From Hydractinia symbiolongicarpus (Eukaryota > Cnidaria > Hydrozoa > Anthoathecata > Hydractiniidae): a DNA stretch of 64,000 nucleotides. How positions within the stretch are numbered: position 1 is the stretch's first letter; every line of letters begins with the position of its first letter. The notes under the pieces were generated by a model. That model saw nothing but the letters and a program-made list of their open reading frames with translations. It was not told the DNA's origin and searched no databases. The stretch is taken from positions 5,520,001-5,584,000 of the forward strand of contig NC_079884.1 in NCBI RefSeq assembly GCF_029227915.1, read 5' to 3'. Both the position numbers and the translations under genes were made by a program. Positions 1-12,861 of the stretch are shown here, in pieces.

Positions 1-699
1 GAAATAATAATTTAAAAAATCGTTCGGGAAATGAGTTTACACCTTGGATACTTTCTTTGTATACTTTTAACTATACGGGCCGGGTCCGGGATTTACGGGA
101 AATCGCAGGTTTTCGATTGCCGGCGATTAAACTTCTTTTATTCAGCGTCTCATCAAAAATGAAAACATTTTTAAAAACTACAAGTCTCATGGGCTTTAGT
201 GGTGAAATAGTAATTTCAAAAATCGTTTGGGAAATGAGTTTACTCCCTGGGTACTTTCTTTGTATACTTTTGACTATACGGGCCGAGTACGGGATTTACG
301 GGAAATTGCGGGTTTTCGTTTGCCGGCGATTAAACTTCTTTTATTCAGCGTCTCATCAAAAATGAAAACATTTTTAAAAACTACAAGTCTCATGGGCTTT
401 AATGGTGAAATAATAATTTAAAAAATCGTTCGGGAAATGAGTTTACACCTTGGATACTTTCTTTGTATACTTTTAACTATACGGGCCGGGTCCGGGATTT
501 ACGGGAAATCGCAGGTTTTCGATTGCCGGCGATTAAACTTCTTTTATTCAGCGTCTCATCAAAAATGAAAACATTTTTGAAAACTAAAAGTCTCATGCGT
601 TTTAGTGGTGAAAAAATAATTTAAAAAGTCGTTCGGGAAATGAGTTTACTCCCTGGGTACTTTCTTTGTATACTTTTGATTATACGGACCGAGACCGGG
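1..699 (+). repeat. Domain A 9-monomer HOR block, copy 1
   Basis: Matches 1826-2524 base for base as far as I can follow, at an offset of exactly 1,825 bp (9 monomers). It contains the unusual ACTATACGGGCCGGGTCC core, the GATTGCCGGCG variant and the GAAATAGTAATTTCAAAAATCG joint, all shared with the second copy. The match breaks at 700, where this copy reads CGGGATTTACGGGAAGTCGC and the other reads CGGGGTTTACGGGAAATGGC. A third, partial relative carrying the TTTCAAAAATCG joint and GAGTACGGGATTTACGGG core lies at about 3857-4070. Confidence 0.85.
26..228 (+). repeat. Representative satellite monomer (203 bp)
   Basis: First complete unit, phased at GGGAAATGAG. In order it holds: a head with a type-specific box after GAGTTTA (here CACCTTGGATAC; elsewhere CTCCCTGGGTAC, CTCACAGGGTAC, CACCCCGGGTAC or CAGCCCGGGTAC); the palindrome GTATAC; a GC-rich, CpG-rich core from TATACGGGCC through ATTTACGGGAAATCGC to the palindrome GCCGGC; a linker with TTCTTTTATTCAGCG or CTCTTTCATTAAGCG; and an AT-rich tail with the tracts CAAAAATGAAAACATTTTT and a final TAATTTAAAAAATCG. 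These boxes vary in concert and define the monomer types. 203 bp is about the length of one nucleosome plus linker (inference). No start, splice or promoter signal stands out. Confidence 0.95.
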
Positions 700-1825
700 A
701 TTTACGGGAAGTCGCGGGTTTTCGTTTGCCGGCGATTAAACTTCTTTTATTCAGCGTCTCATCAAAAATGAAAATATTTTTAAAAACTACAAGTCTCATG
801 GGCTTTATTGGTGAAATAATAATTTAAAAAATCGTTCGGGAAATGAGTTTACTCCTTGGATACTTTCTTTGTATACTTTTGACTATACGGGCCGAGTCCG
901 GGATTTACGGGAAATCGCGGGTTTTCGTTTGCCGGCGATTAAACTTCTTTTATTCAGCGTCTCATCAAAAATGAAAATATTTTTAAAAACTACAAGTCTC
1001 ATGGGCTTTATTGGTGAAATAATAATTTAAAAAATCGTTCGGGAAATGAGTTTACTCCTTGGATACTTTCTTTGTATACTTTTGACTATACGGGCCGAGT
1101 CCGGGATTTACGGGAAATCGCGGATTTTCGTTTGCCGGCGATTAAACTTCTTTTATTCAGCGTCCTATCAAATATAAAAATATTTTTGAAAACTACAAGT
1201 CTCATGCGTTTAGTGGTAAAAAAATAATGTAAAAAATCGTTCGGGAAATGAGTTTACTCCCTGGGTACTTTCTTTGTATACTTTTGACTATACGGGCCAA
1301 GCCCGGGATATACGGGAAATCGCGGGTTTTCGTTTGCCGGCGATTAAACTTCTTTTATTCAGCGTCTCATCAAAAATGAAAACATTTTTAAAAACTACAA
1401 GTCTTATGCGTTTTAGTGGTGAAAAAATAATTTAAAAAATCGTTCTGAAAATGAGTTTACTCCCTGGGTAGTTTCTTTGTATACTTTTGACTATACGGGC
1501 CGAGTCCGGGATTTAGGGAAATCGCAGGTTTTCGTTTGCCGGCGATTAAACTGATTTTATTCAGCGTCTCATCAAAAATGAAAACATTTTTAAAAACTAC
1601 AAGTCTCATGGGCTTTAGTGGTGAAATAGTAATTTAAAAAATCGTTTGAGAAATGAGTTTACTCCCTGGGTACTTTCTTTGTATACTTTTGACTATACGG
1701 GCCGAGACCGGGACTTACGGGAAGTCGCAGGTTTTCGTTTGCCGGCGATTAAACTTCTTTTATTCAGCGTCTCATCAAAAATGAAAACATTTTTAAAAAC
1801 TACAAGTCTCATGGGCTTTAATGGT

Positions 1826-2524
1826 GAAATAATAATTTAAAAAATCGTTCGGGAAATGAGTTTACACCTTGGATACTTTCTTTGTATACTTTTAACTATA
1901 CGGGCCGGGTCCGGGATTTACGGGAAATCGCAGGTTTTCGATTGCCGGCGATTAAACTTCTTTTATTCAGCGTCTCATCAAAAATGAAAACATTTTTAAA
2001 AACTACAAGTCTCATGGGCTTTAGTGGTGAAATAGTAATTTCAAAAATCGTTTGGGAAATGAGTTTACTCCCTGGGTACTTTCTTTGTATACTTTTGACT
2101 ATACGGGCCGAGTACGGGATTTACGGGAAATTGCGGGTTTTCGTTTGCCGGCGATTAAACTTCTTTTATTCAGCGTCTCATCAAAAATGAAAACATTTTT
2201 AAAAACTACAAGTCTCATGGGCTTTAATGGTGAAATAATAATTTAAAAAATCGTTCGGGAAATGAGTTTACACCTTGGATACTTTCTTTGTATACTTTTA
2301 ACTATACGGGCCGGGTCCGGGATTTACGGGAAATCGCAGGTTTTCGATTGCCGGCGATTAAACTTCTTTTATTCAGCGTCTCATCAAAAATGAAAACATT
2401 TTTGAAAACTAAAAGTCTCATGCGTTTTAGTGGTGAAAAAATAATTTAAAAAGTCGTTCGGGAAATGAGTTTACTCCCTGGGTACTTTCTTTGTATACTT
2501 TTGATTATACGGACCGAGACCGGG
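1826..2524 (+). repeat. Domain A 9-monomer HOR block, copy 2
   Basis: Second copy of the block at 1-699. The left edge of the match cannot be judged because the first copy is cut by the window edge. The right edge at 2524/2525 falls inside the GC-rich core of a monomer, as expected if the block boundary was set by homologous exchange between monomers of different types. Confidence 0.85.
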
Positions 2525-5500
2525 GTTTACGGGAAATGGCGGGTTTTCGTTTGCCGGCGATTAAACTTCTTTTATTCAGCGTCTCATCAAAAATGAAAAC
2601 ATTTTTAAAAACTACAAGTCTTATGCGTTTTAGTGGTGAAAAAATATATTAAAAAATCGTTCTGAAAATGAGTTTACTCCCTGGGTACTTTCTTTGTATA
2701 CTTTTGACTATACGGGCCGAGTCCGGGATTTAGGGAAATCGCAGGTTTTCGTTTGCCGGCGATTAAACTGCTTTTATTCAGCGTCTCATCAAAAATGAAA
2801 ACATTTTTAAAAACTACAAGTCTCATGGGCTTTAGTGGTGAAATAGTAATTTAAAAAATCGTTTGGGAAATGAGTTTACTCCCTGGGTACTTTCTTTGTA
2901 TACTTTTGACTATACGGGCCGAGACCGGGATTTACGGGAAGTCGCGGGTTTTCGTTTGTCGGCGATTAAACTTCTTTTATTCAGCGTCTCATCAAAAATG
3001 AAAACATTTTTAAAAACTACAAGTCTCATGGGTTTTAGTGGTGAAATAGTAATTTAAAAAATCGTTCGGGAAATGAGTTTACTCCCTGGGTACTTTCTTT
3101 GTATACTTTTGACTATACGGGCCGAGACCGGGATTTACGGGAAGTCGCGGGTTTTCGTTTGCCGGCGATTAAACTTCTTTTATTCAGCGTCTCATCAAAA
3201 ATGAAAATATTTTTAAAAACTACAAGTCTCATGGGCTTTAATGGTGAAATAATAATTTAAAAAATCGTTCGGGAAATGAGTTTACACCTTGGATACTTTC
3301 TTTGTATACTTTTGACTATACGAGCCGAGTCCGGGATTTACGGAAAATCGCGGATTTTCGTTTGCCGGCGATTAAACTTCTTTTATTCAGCGTCCTATCA
3401 AATATGAAAATATTTTTGAATCCTACAAGTCTCATGCGTTTAGTGGTAAAAAAATAATGTAAAAAATCGTCGGGAAATGAGTTTACTCCCTGGGTACTTT
3501 CTTTGTATACTTTTGACTATACGGGCCAAGCCCGGGATATACGGGAAATCGCGGGTTTTCGTTTGCCGGCGATTAAACTTCTTTTATTCAGCGTCTTATC
3601 AAAAATGAAAACATTTTTAAAAACTACAAGTCTTATGCGTTTTAGTGGTGAAAAAATAATTTAAAAAATCGTTCTGAAAATGAGTTTACTCCCTGGGTAC
3701 TTTCTTTGTATACTTTTGACTATACGGGCCGAGTCCGGGATTTAGGGAAATCGCAGGTTTTCGTTTGCCGGCGATTAAACTGCTTTTATTCAGCGTCTCA
3801 TCAAAAATGAAAACATTTTTAAAAACTACAAGTCTCATGGGCTTTAGTGGTGAAATAGTAATTTCAAAAATCGTTTGGGAAATGAGTTTACTCCCTGGGT
3901 ACTTTCTTTGTATACTTTTGACTATACGGGCCGAGTACGGGATTTACGGGAAATTGCGGGTTTTCGTTTGCCGGCGATTAAACTTCTTTTATTCAGCGTC
4001 TCATCAAAAATGAAAACATTTTTAAAAACTACAAGTCTCATGGGCTTTAGTGGTGAAATAGTAATTTAAAAAATCGTTTGAGAAATGAGTTTACTCCCTG
4101 GGTACTTTCTTTGTATACTTTTGACTATACGGGCCGAGACCTGGATATACGGGAAGTCGCGGGTTTTCGTTTGCCGGCGATTAAACTTCTTTTATTCAGC
4201 GTCTCATCAAAAATGAAAACATTTTTAAAAACTACAAGTCTCATGGGCTTTAATGGTGAAATAATAATTTAAAAAATCGTTCGGGAAATGAGTTTACACC
4301 TTGGATACTTTCTTTGTATACTTTTAACTATACGGGCCGAGTCCGGGATTTACGGGAAATCGCAGGTTTTCGATTGCCGGCGATTAAACTTCTTTTATTC
4401 AGCGTCTCATCAAAAATGAAAACATTTTTGAAAACTAAAAGTCTCATGCGTTTTAGTGGTGAAAAAATAATTTAAAAAGTCGTTCGGGAAATGAGTTTAC
4501 TCCCTGGGTACATTCTTTGTATACTTTTGATCATACGGACCGAGTCCGGGGTTTACGGGAAATGGCGGGTTTTCGTTTGCCGGCGATTAAACTTCTTTTA
4601 TTTAGCGTCTCATCAAAAATGAAAACATTTTCAAAAACTACAGGCCTTATGCGTTTTAGTGGTGAAAAAATAATTTCAAAAATCGTTCTGGAAATGAGTT
4701 TACTCACAGGGTACTTTCTTTGTATACATTCGACTATACGTGCCAAGCCCGGGATTTACGGGAAATCGCGGGTTTTCGTTTGCCGGCGATTAAACTGCTT
4801 TTATTCAGCGTCTCATCAAAAATGAAAACATTCTTGAAAACTACAAGTCTCATGCGTTTTAGTGGTGAAATAATAATTTAAAAAATCGTTTGGGAAATGA
4901 GTTTACTCCCTGGGTACTTTCTTTGTATACTTTTGACTATACGGGCAGAGTCCAGGATTTAGGGGAAATCGCAGGTTTTCGTTTGCCGGCGATTAAACTT
5001 CTTTTATTCAGCGTCTCATCAAAAATGAAAACATTTTTAAAAACTACAAGTCTCATGCGTTTTAGTGGTGAAAAAATAATTTAAAAAATCGTTCTGAAAA
5101 TGAGTTTACTCACAGGGTATTTTTTTTGTATACATTCGACTATACGGGCCAAGCCCGGGATTTACGGGAAATCGCGGGTTTTCGTTTTCCGGCGATTAAA
5201 CCTCTTTCATTAAGCGTCTCATCAAAAATGAAAACATTTTTAAAAACTACAAGTCTCATGCGTTTTAGTGGTGAAAAAAAAATTTAAAAAATCGTTCGGG
5301 AAATGAGTTTACTCCCTGGGTACTTTCTTTGTATACATTCGACTATACGGGCCAAGCCCCGGATTTACGGGAAAACGCGGGATTTCGTTTGCCGGCGATT
5401 AAACTTCTTTCATTAAGCGTCTCATCAAAAATGAAAACATTTTTGAAAACTACAAGTCTCATGCGTTTTAGTGGTGAAAAAATAATTTAAAAAATCGTTC

Positions 5501-7752
5501 GGGAAATGAGTTTACTTCCTGGGTACTTTCTTTGTATAATTTTGACTATACGGGCCGAGTCCGGGATTTACGGGAAATCGCGGATTTTCGTTTGCCGGCG
5601 ATTAAACTTCTTTTATTCAGCGTCTCATCAAAAATGAAAACATTTTTAAAAACTACAAGTCTTATGCGTTTTAGTGGTGAAAAAATAATTTAAAAAATCG
5701 TTAGGGAAATGAGTTTACTCCCTGGGTACTTTCTTTGTATACTTTTGACTATACGGGCCAAGCCCCGGATATACGGGAAATCGCGTGTTTTCGTTTGCCG
5801 GCGATTAAACTTCTTTTATTCAGCGTCTCATCAAAAATGAAAACATTTTTAAAAACTACAAGTCTTATGCGTTCTAGTGGTGAAAAAATAATTTAAAAAA
5901 TCGTTCTGAAAATGAGTTTACTCCCTGGGTACTTTCTTTGTATACTTTTGACTATACGGGCCAAGCCCGGGATATACGAGAAATCGCGGATTTTCGTTTG
6001 CCGGCTATTAAACTTCTTTTATTCAGCGTCTCATCAAAAATGAAAACATTTTTAAAAACTACAAGTCTTATGCGTTTTAGTGGTGAAAAAATAATTTAAA
6101 AAATCGTTCTGAAAATGAGTTTACTCCCTGGGTACTTTCTTTGTATACTTTTGACTATACGGGCCGAGTCCGGGATTTAGGGAAATCGCAGGTTTTCGTT
6201 TGCCGGCGATTAAACTGCTTTTATTCAGCGTCTCATCAAAAATGAAAACATTTTTAAAAACTACAAGTCTCATGGGCTTTGGTGGTAAAATAGTAATTTA
6301 AAAAATCGTTTGGAAAATGAGTTTACTCCCTGGGTACTTTCTTTGTATACTTTTGACTATACGGGCCGAGTACGGGATTTACGGGAAATTGCGGGTTTTC
6401 GTTTGCCGGCGATTAAACTTCTTTTGTTCAGCGTCTCATCAAAAATGAAAACATTTTTAAAAACTACAAGTCTCATGGGCTTTAGTGGTGAAATAGTAAT
6501 TTAAAAAATCGTTTGGGAAATGAGTTTACTCCCTGGATACTTTCTTTGTATACTTTTGACTATACGGGCCGAGACCGGGATTTACGGGAAGTCGCGGGTT
6601 TTCGTTTGCCGGCGATTAAACTTCTTTTATTCAGCGTCTCATCAAAAATGAAAACATTTTTAAAAACTACAAGTCTCACGGGCTTTAATGGTGAAATAAT
6701 AATTTAAAAAATCGTTCGGGAAATGAGTTTACACCTTGGATACTTTCCTTGTATACTTTTGATTATACGGACCGAGTCTGGGGTTTAGGGGAAATGGCGG
6801 GTTTTCGTTTGCCGGCGATTAAACGTCTTTTATTCAGCGTCTCATCAAAAATGAAAACATTTTTGAAAACTACAAGTCTCATGCGTTTTAGTGGTGAAAA
6901 GATAATTTAAAAAATCGTTTTGGAAATGAGTTTACTCACAGGGTACTTTCTTTGTATACATTCGACTATACCGGCCAAGCCCAGGATTTACGGGAAATCG
7001 CGGGTTTTCGTTTGCCGGCGATTAAACTTCTTTTATTCACCTTCTCATCAAAAATGAAAACATTTTTAAAAACTACAAGTCTCATGCGTTTTAGTGCTGA
7101 AAAAATAATTTAAAAAATCGTTCGGGAAATGAGTTTACTCCCTGGGTACTTTCTTTGTATATTTTGACTATGCGGGCCGAGTCCGGGGTTTAGGGGAAAT
7201 GGCGGGTTTTCGTTTGCCGGCGATTAAACGTCTTTTATTCAGCGTCTCATCAAAAATGAAAACATTTTTGAAAACTACAAGTCTCATGCGTTTTAGTGGT
7301 GAAAAAGTAATTTAAAAAATCGTTCGGGAAATGAGTTTACTCCTTGGGTACTTTCTTCGTATACTTTTGATTATACGGGCCGAGTCCAGGGTTTACGGGA
7401 AATGGCGGGTTTTTGTTTGCCGCGATTAAATTTCTTTTATTCAGCGTCTCATCAAAAATGAAAACATTTTTAAAAACTACAAGTCTCATGGGCTTTAGTG
7501 GTGAAGTAATAATTTAAAAAATCGTTCGGGAAATGAGTTTACACCCTGGGTACTTTCTTATTATACTTTTGACTATACGGGGCGAGTCCGGGATTTACGG
7601 AAAATCGCAGGTTTTCGTTTGCTGGCGATTAAACTTCTTTCATTCAGCGTCTCATCAAAAATGAAAACATTTTTGAAAACTACAAGTCTCATGCGTTTTA
7701 GTGGTGAAAATATAATTTAAAAAATCGTTCGGGAAATGAGTTTACTCCCTGG

Positions 7753-10700
7753 GTGCTTTCTTTGTATACGTTTGACTATACGGGCCGAGACCGGGATTTA
7801 CGGGAAGTCGCGGGTTTTCGTTTGCCGGCGATTAAACTTCTTTTATTCAGCGTCTCATCAAAAATGAAAACATTTTTAAAAACTACAAGTCTCGTGGGCT
7901 TTAATGGTGAAATAATAATTTAAAAAATCGTTCGGGAAATGAGTTTACACCTTGGATACTTTCTTTGTATACTTTTGACTATACGGGCCAAGTCCGGGAT
8001 TTACGGGAAATCGCAGGTTTTCGTTTGCCGGCGATTAAACTTCTTTCATTCAGCGTCTCATCAAAAATGAAAACATTTTTGAAAACTACAAGTCTCATGC
8101 GTTTTAGTGCTGAAAAAATAATTTAAAAAATCGTTTGGGAAATGAGTTTACTCCCTGGGTACTTTCTTTGTATATTTTGACTATGCGGGCCGAGTCCGGG
8201 GTTTACGGGAAATGGCGGGTTTTCGTTTGCCGGCAATTAAACGTCTTTTATTCAGCGTCTCATCAAAAATGAAAACATTTTTGAAAACTACAAGTCTCAT
8301 GGGCTTTAGTGGTGAAGTAATAATTTAAAAAATCGTTCGGGAAATGAGTTTACACCCTGGGTACTTTCTTAATATACTTTTGATTATACGGGCCGAGTCC
8401 AGGGTTTACGGGAAATGGCGGGTTTTCGTTTGCCGGCGATTAAACTTCTTTTATTCAGCGTCTCATCAAAAATGAAAACATTTTTAAAAACTACAAGTCT
8501 CATGGGCTTTAGTGGTGAAGTAATAATTTAAAAAATCGTTCGGGAAATGAGTTTACACCCTGGGTACTTTCTTATTATACTTTTGACTATACGGGCCGAG
8601 TCCGGGATTTACGGAAAATCGCAGGTTTTCGTTTGCTGGCGATTAAACTTCTTTCATTCAGCGTCTCATCAAAAATGAAAACATTTTTGAAAACTACAAG
8701 TCTCATGCGTTTTAGTGGTGAAAATATAATTTAAAAAATCGTTCGGGAAATGAGTTTACTCCCTGGGTGCTTTCTTTGTATACGTTTGACTATACGGGCC
8801 GAGACCGGGATTTACGGGAAGTCGCGGGTTTTCGTTTGCCGGCGATTAAACTTCTTTTATTCAGCGTCTCATCAAAAATGAAAACATTTTTAAAAACTAC
8901 AAGTCTCATGGGCTTTAATGGTGAAATAATAATTTAAAAAATCGTTCGGGAAATGAGTTTACACCTTGGATACTTTCTTTGTATACTTTTGACTATACGG
9001 GCCGAGTCCGGGATTTACGGGAAATCGCAGGTTTTCGTTTGCCGGCGATTAAACTTCTTTCATTCAGCGTCTCATCAAAAATGAAAACATTTTTGAAAAC
9101 TACAAGTCTCATGCGTTTTAGTGGTGAAAAAATAATTTAAAAAGTCGTTCGGGAAATGAGTTTACTCCCTGGGTACTTTCTTTGTATACTTTTGATTATA
9201 CGGACCGGGACCGGGGTTTACGGGAAATGGCGGGTTTTCGTTTGCCGGCGATTAAACTTCTTTTATTCAGCGTCTCATCAAAAATGAAAACATTTTTGAA
9301 AACTACAAGTCTCATGCGTTTTAGTGGTGAAATAATAATTTAAAAAATCGTTTGGGAAACGAGTTTACTCCCTGGGTACTTTCTTTGTATACTTTTGATT
9401 ATACGGGCCGAGTCCAGGGTTTACGGGAAATCGCAGGTTTTCGTTTGCCGGCGATTAAACTTCTTTTATTCACCTTCTCATCAAAAATGAAAACATTTTT
9501 AAAAACTACAAGTCTCATGCGTTTTAGTGCTGAAAAAATAATTTAAAAAATCGTTCGGGAAATGAGTTTACACCCTGGGTACTTTCTTTGTATATTTTGA
9601 CTATGCGGGCCGAGTCCAGGATTTACGGGAAATCGCAGGTTTTCGTTTGCCGGCGATTAAACTTCTTTTATTCACCTTCTCATTAAAAAAGAAAACATTT
9701 TTAAAAACTACAAGTCTCATGCGTTTTAGTGGTGAAGTAATAATTTAAAAAATCGTTCGGGAAATGAGTTTACTCCCTGGGTGCTTTCTTTGTATACGTT
9801 TGACTATACGGGCCGAGACCGGGATTTACGGGAAGTCGCGGGTTTTCGTTTGCCGGCGATTAAACTTCTTTTATTCAGCGTCTCATCAAAAATGAAAACA
9901 TTTTTAAAAACTACAAGTCTCATGGGCTTTAATGGTGAAATAATAATTTAAAAAATCGTTCGGGAAATGAGTTTACACCTTGGATACTTTCTTTGTATAC
10001 TTTTGACTATACGGGCCAAGTCCGGGATTTACGGGAAATCGCAGGTTTTCGTTTGCCGGCGATTAAACTTCTTTCATTCAGCGTCTCATCAAAAATGAAA
10101 ACATTTTTGAAAACTACAAGTCTCATGCGTTTTAGTGGTGAAAAAATAATTTAAAAAGTCGTTCGGGAAATGAGTTTACTCCCTGGGTACTTTCTTTGTA
10201 TACTTTTGATTATACGGACCGGGACCGGGGTTTACGGGAAATGGCGGGTTTTCGTTTGCCGGCGATTAAACTTCTTTTATTCAGCGTCTCATCAAAAATG
10301 AAAACATTTTTGAAAACTACAAGTCTCATGCGTTTTAGTGGTGAAATAATAATTTAAAAAATCGTTTGGGAAACGAGTTTACTCCCTGGGTACTTTCTTT
10401 GTATACTTTTGACTATACGGGCCGAGTCCAGGATTTACGGGAAATCGCAGGTTTTCGTTTGCCGGCGATTAAACTTCTTTTATTCACCTTCTCATCAAAA
10501 ATGAAAACATTTTTAAAAACTACAAGTCTCATGCGTTTTAGTGCTGAAAAAATAATTTAAAAAATCGTTCGGGAAATGAGTTTACTCCCTGGGTACTTTC
10601 TTTGTATATTTTGACTATGCGGGCCGAGTCCAGGATTTACGGGAAATCGCAGGTTTTCGTTTGCCGGCGATTAAACTTCTTTTATTCACCTTCTCATTAA

Positions 10701-11808
10701 AAAAGAAAACATTTTTAAAAACTACAAGTCTCATGCGTTTTAGTGGTGAAGTAATAATTTAAAAAATCGTTCGGGAAATGAGTTTACTCCCTGGGCGCTT
10801 TCTTTGTATACGTTTGACTATACGGGCCGAGACCGGGATTTACGGGAAGTCGCGGGTTTTCGTTTGCCGGCGATTAAACTTCTTTTATTCAGCGTCTCAT
10901 CAAAAATGAAAACATTTTTAAAAACTACAAGTCTCATGGGCTTTAATGGTGAAATAATAATTTAAAAAATCGTTCGGGAAATGAGTTTACACCTTGGATA
11001 CTTTCTTTGTATACTTTTGACTATACGGGCCAAGTCCGGGATTTACGGGAAATCGCAGGTTTTCGTTTGCCGGCGATTAAACTTCTTTCATTCAGCGTCT
11101 CATCAAAAATGAAAACATTTTTGAAAACTACAAGTCTCATGCGTTTTAGTGCTGAAAAAATAATTTAAAAAATCGTTTGGGAAATAAGTTTACTCCCTGG
11201 GTACTTTCTTTGTATATTTTGACTATGCGGGCCGAGTCCGGGGTTTACGGGAAATGGCGGGTTTTCGTTTGCCGGCAATTAAACGTCTTTTATTCAGCGT
11301 CTCATCAAAAATGAAAACATTTTTGAAAACTACAAGTCTCATGGGCTTTAGTGGTGAAGTAATAATTTAAAAAATCGTTCGGGAAATGAGTTTACACCCT
11401 GGGTACTTTCTTATTATACTTTTGATTATACGGGCCGAGTCTAGGGTTTACGGGAAATGGCGGGTTTTCGTTTGCCGGCGATTAAACTTCTTTTATTCAG
11501 CGTCTCATCAAAAATGAAAACATTTTTAAAAACTACAAGTCTCATGGGCTTTAGTGGTGAAGTAATAATTTAAAAAATCGTTCGGGAAATGAGTTTACAC
11601 CCTGGGTACTTTCTTATTATACTTTTGACTATACGGGCCGAGTCCGGGATTTACGGAAAATCGCAGGTTTTCGTTTGCTGGCGATTAAACTTCTTTCATT
11701 CAGCGTCTCATCAAAAATGAAAACATTTTTGAAAACTACAAGTCTCATGCGTTTTAGTGGTGAAAATATAATTTAAAAAATCGTTCGGGAAATGAGTTTA
11801 CTCCCTGG
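7753..11808 (+). repeat. Four consecutive 1,014 bp HOR periods
   Basis: The marker box GTGCTTTCTTTGTATACG (GCGCTTTC in one case) occurs at 7753, 8767, 9781, 10795 and 11809. The spacing is exactly 1,014 bp each time, which is five monomers. The intervening monomers are not the same in every unit: two alternative sets alternate, one with TTCTTATTATAC monomers and one with TTCACCTTCTCAT monomers. The register was therefore kept while the content was exchanged. After 11809 the next marker is 1,481 bp away because of the truncated monomer at 12800. Confidence 0.85.
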
Positions 11809-12799
11809 GTGCTTTCTTTGTATACGTTTGACTATACGGGCCGAGACCGGGATTTACGGGAAGTCGCGGGTTTTCGTTTGCCGGCGATTAAACTTCTTTT
11901 ATTCAGCTCTCATCAAAAATGAAAACATTTTTAAAAACTACAAGTCTCATGGGCTTTAATGGTGAAATAATAATTTAAAAAATCGTTCGGGAAATGAGTT
12001 TACACCTTGGATACTTTCTTTGTATACTTTTGACTATACGGGCCGAGTCCGGGATTTACGGGAAATCGCAGGTTTTCGTTTGCCGGCGATTAAACTTCTT
12101 TCATTCAGCGTCTCATCAAAAATGAAAACATTTTTGAAAACTACAAGTCTCATGCGTTTTAGTGGCGAAAAAATAATTTAAAAAGTCGTTCGGGAAATGA
12201 GTTTACTCCCTGGGTACTTTCTTTGTATACTTTTGATTATACGGACCGGGACCGGGGTTTACGGGAAATGGCGGGTTTTCGTTTGCCGGCGATTAAACTT
12301 CTTTTATTCAGCGTCTCATCAAAAATGAAAACATTTTTGAAAACTACAAGTCTCATGCGTTTTAGTGGTGAAATAATAATTTAAAAAATCGTTTGGGAAA
12401 CGAGTTTACTCCCTGGGTACTTTCTTTGTATACTTTTGACTATACGGGCCGAGTCCAGGATTTACGGGAAATCGCAGGTTTTCGTTTGCCGGCGATTAAA
12501 CTTCTTTTATTCACCTTCTCATCAAAAAGGAAAACATTTTTAAAAACTACAAGTCTCATGCGTTTTAGTGCTGAAAAAATAATTTAAAAAATCGTTCGGG
12601 AAATGAGTTTACTCCCTGGGTACTTTCTTTGTATATTTTGACTATGCGGGCCGAGTCCAGGATTTACGGGAAATCGCAGGTTTTCGTTTGCCGGCGATTA
12701 AACTTCTTTTATTCACCTTCTCATCAAAAAAGAAGACATTTTTAAAAACTACAAGTCTCATGCGTTTTAGTGGTGAAGTAATAATTTAAAAAATCGTTC

Positions 12800-12861
12800 G
12801 GGAAATGAGTTTACACCCTGGGTACTTTCTTATTATACTTTTGACTATACGGGGCGAGTCC
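12800..12861 (+). repeat. Truncated 62 bp satellite monomer with microhomology junction
   Basis: GGGAAATGAG occurs at 12800 and again at 12862, so only 62 bp of the monomer remain and about 141 bp are missing. The core reads GCGAGTCCGGG and then runs directly into AAATGAGTTTACAGCC, the head of the next monomer. The full-length relative at about 14337 continues GCGAGTCCGGGATTTACGG. The two joined sites share CGGGA, so the deletion has about 5 bp of microhomology. It is the only large internal deletion of this kind I see in the window, and it shifts the register of everything to its right. Confidence 0.9.

Larger units (their letters stand above)
1..6910 (+). repeat. Array domain A: irregular, divergent satellite
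   Basis: Monomers here differ from each other more than elsewhere. Characteristic variants are GGTGAAATAGTAATTT tails, heads reading CACCTTGGATAC, cores reading CCGAGACCGGGATTTACGGG with GAAGTCGC, and a recurring monomer whose core has lost one base (GGGATTTAGGGAAATCGC, near 1507, 2727, 3741 and 6175) and begins GTTCTGAAAATGAG. Blocks recur at offsets of 5, 6, 9 and 12 monomers rather than one fixed period, so the higher-order structure is old or scrambled. The right boundary is gradual: B-type markers such as TTCACCTTCTCAT first appear near 7.04 kb. Confidence 0.8.

Noticed and set aside
90-112. CENP-B box-like motif (NTTCGNNNNANNCGGGN) in the GC-rich core
   Set aside because: The best placement I found, TTACGGGAAATCGCGGG, matches only about 6 of the 9 fixed positions, and other core variants are no better. 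This is not a convincing CENP-B site.
26-228. RNA polymerase III A/B boxes or a tRNA-derived SINE monomer
   Set aside because: GAGTTCGGG and GTTCGGGAA resemble part of a B box but lack the following conserved bases, and no cloverleaf or poly-A tail structure is visible. Units are strictly tandem, unlike dispersed SINEs.
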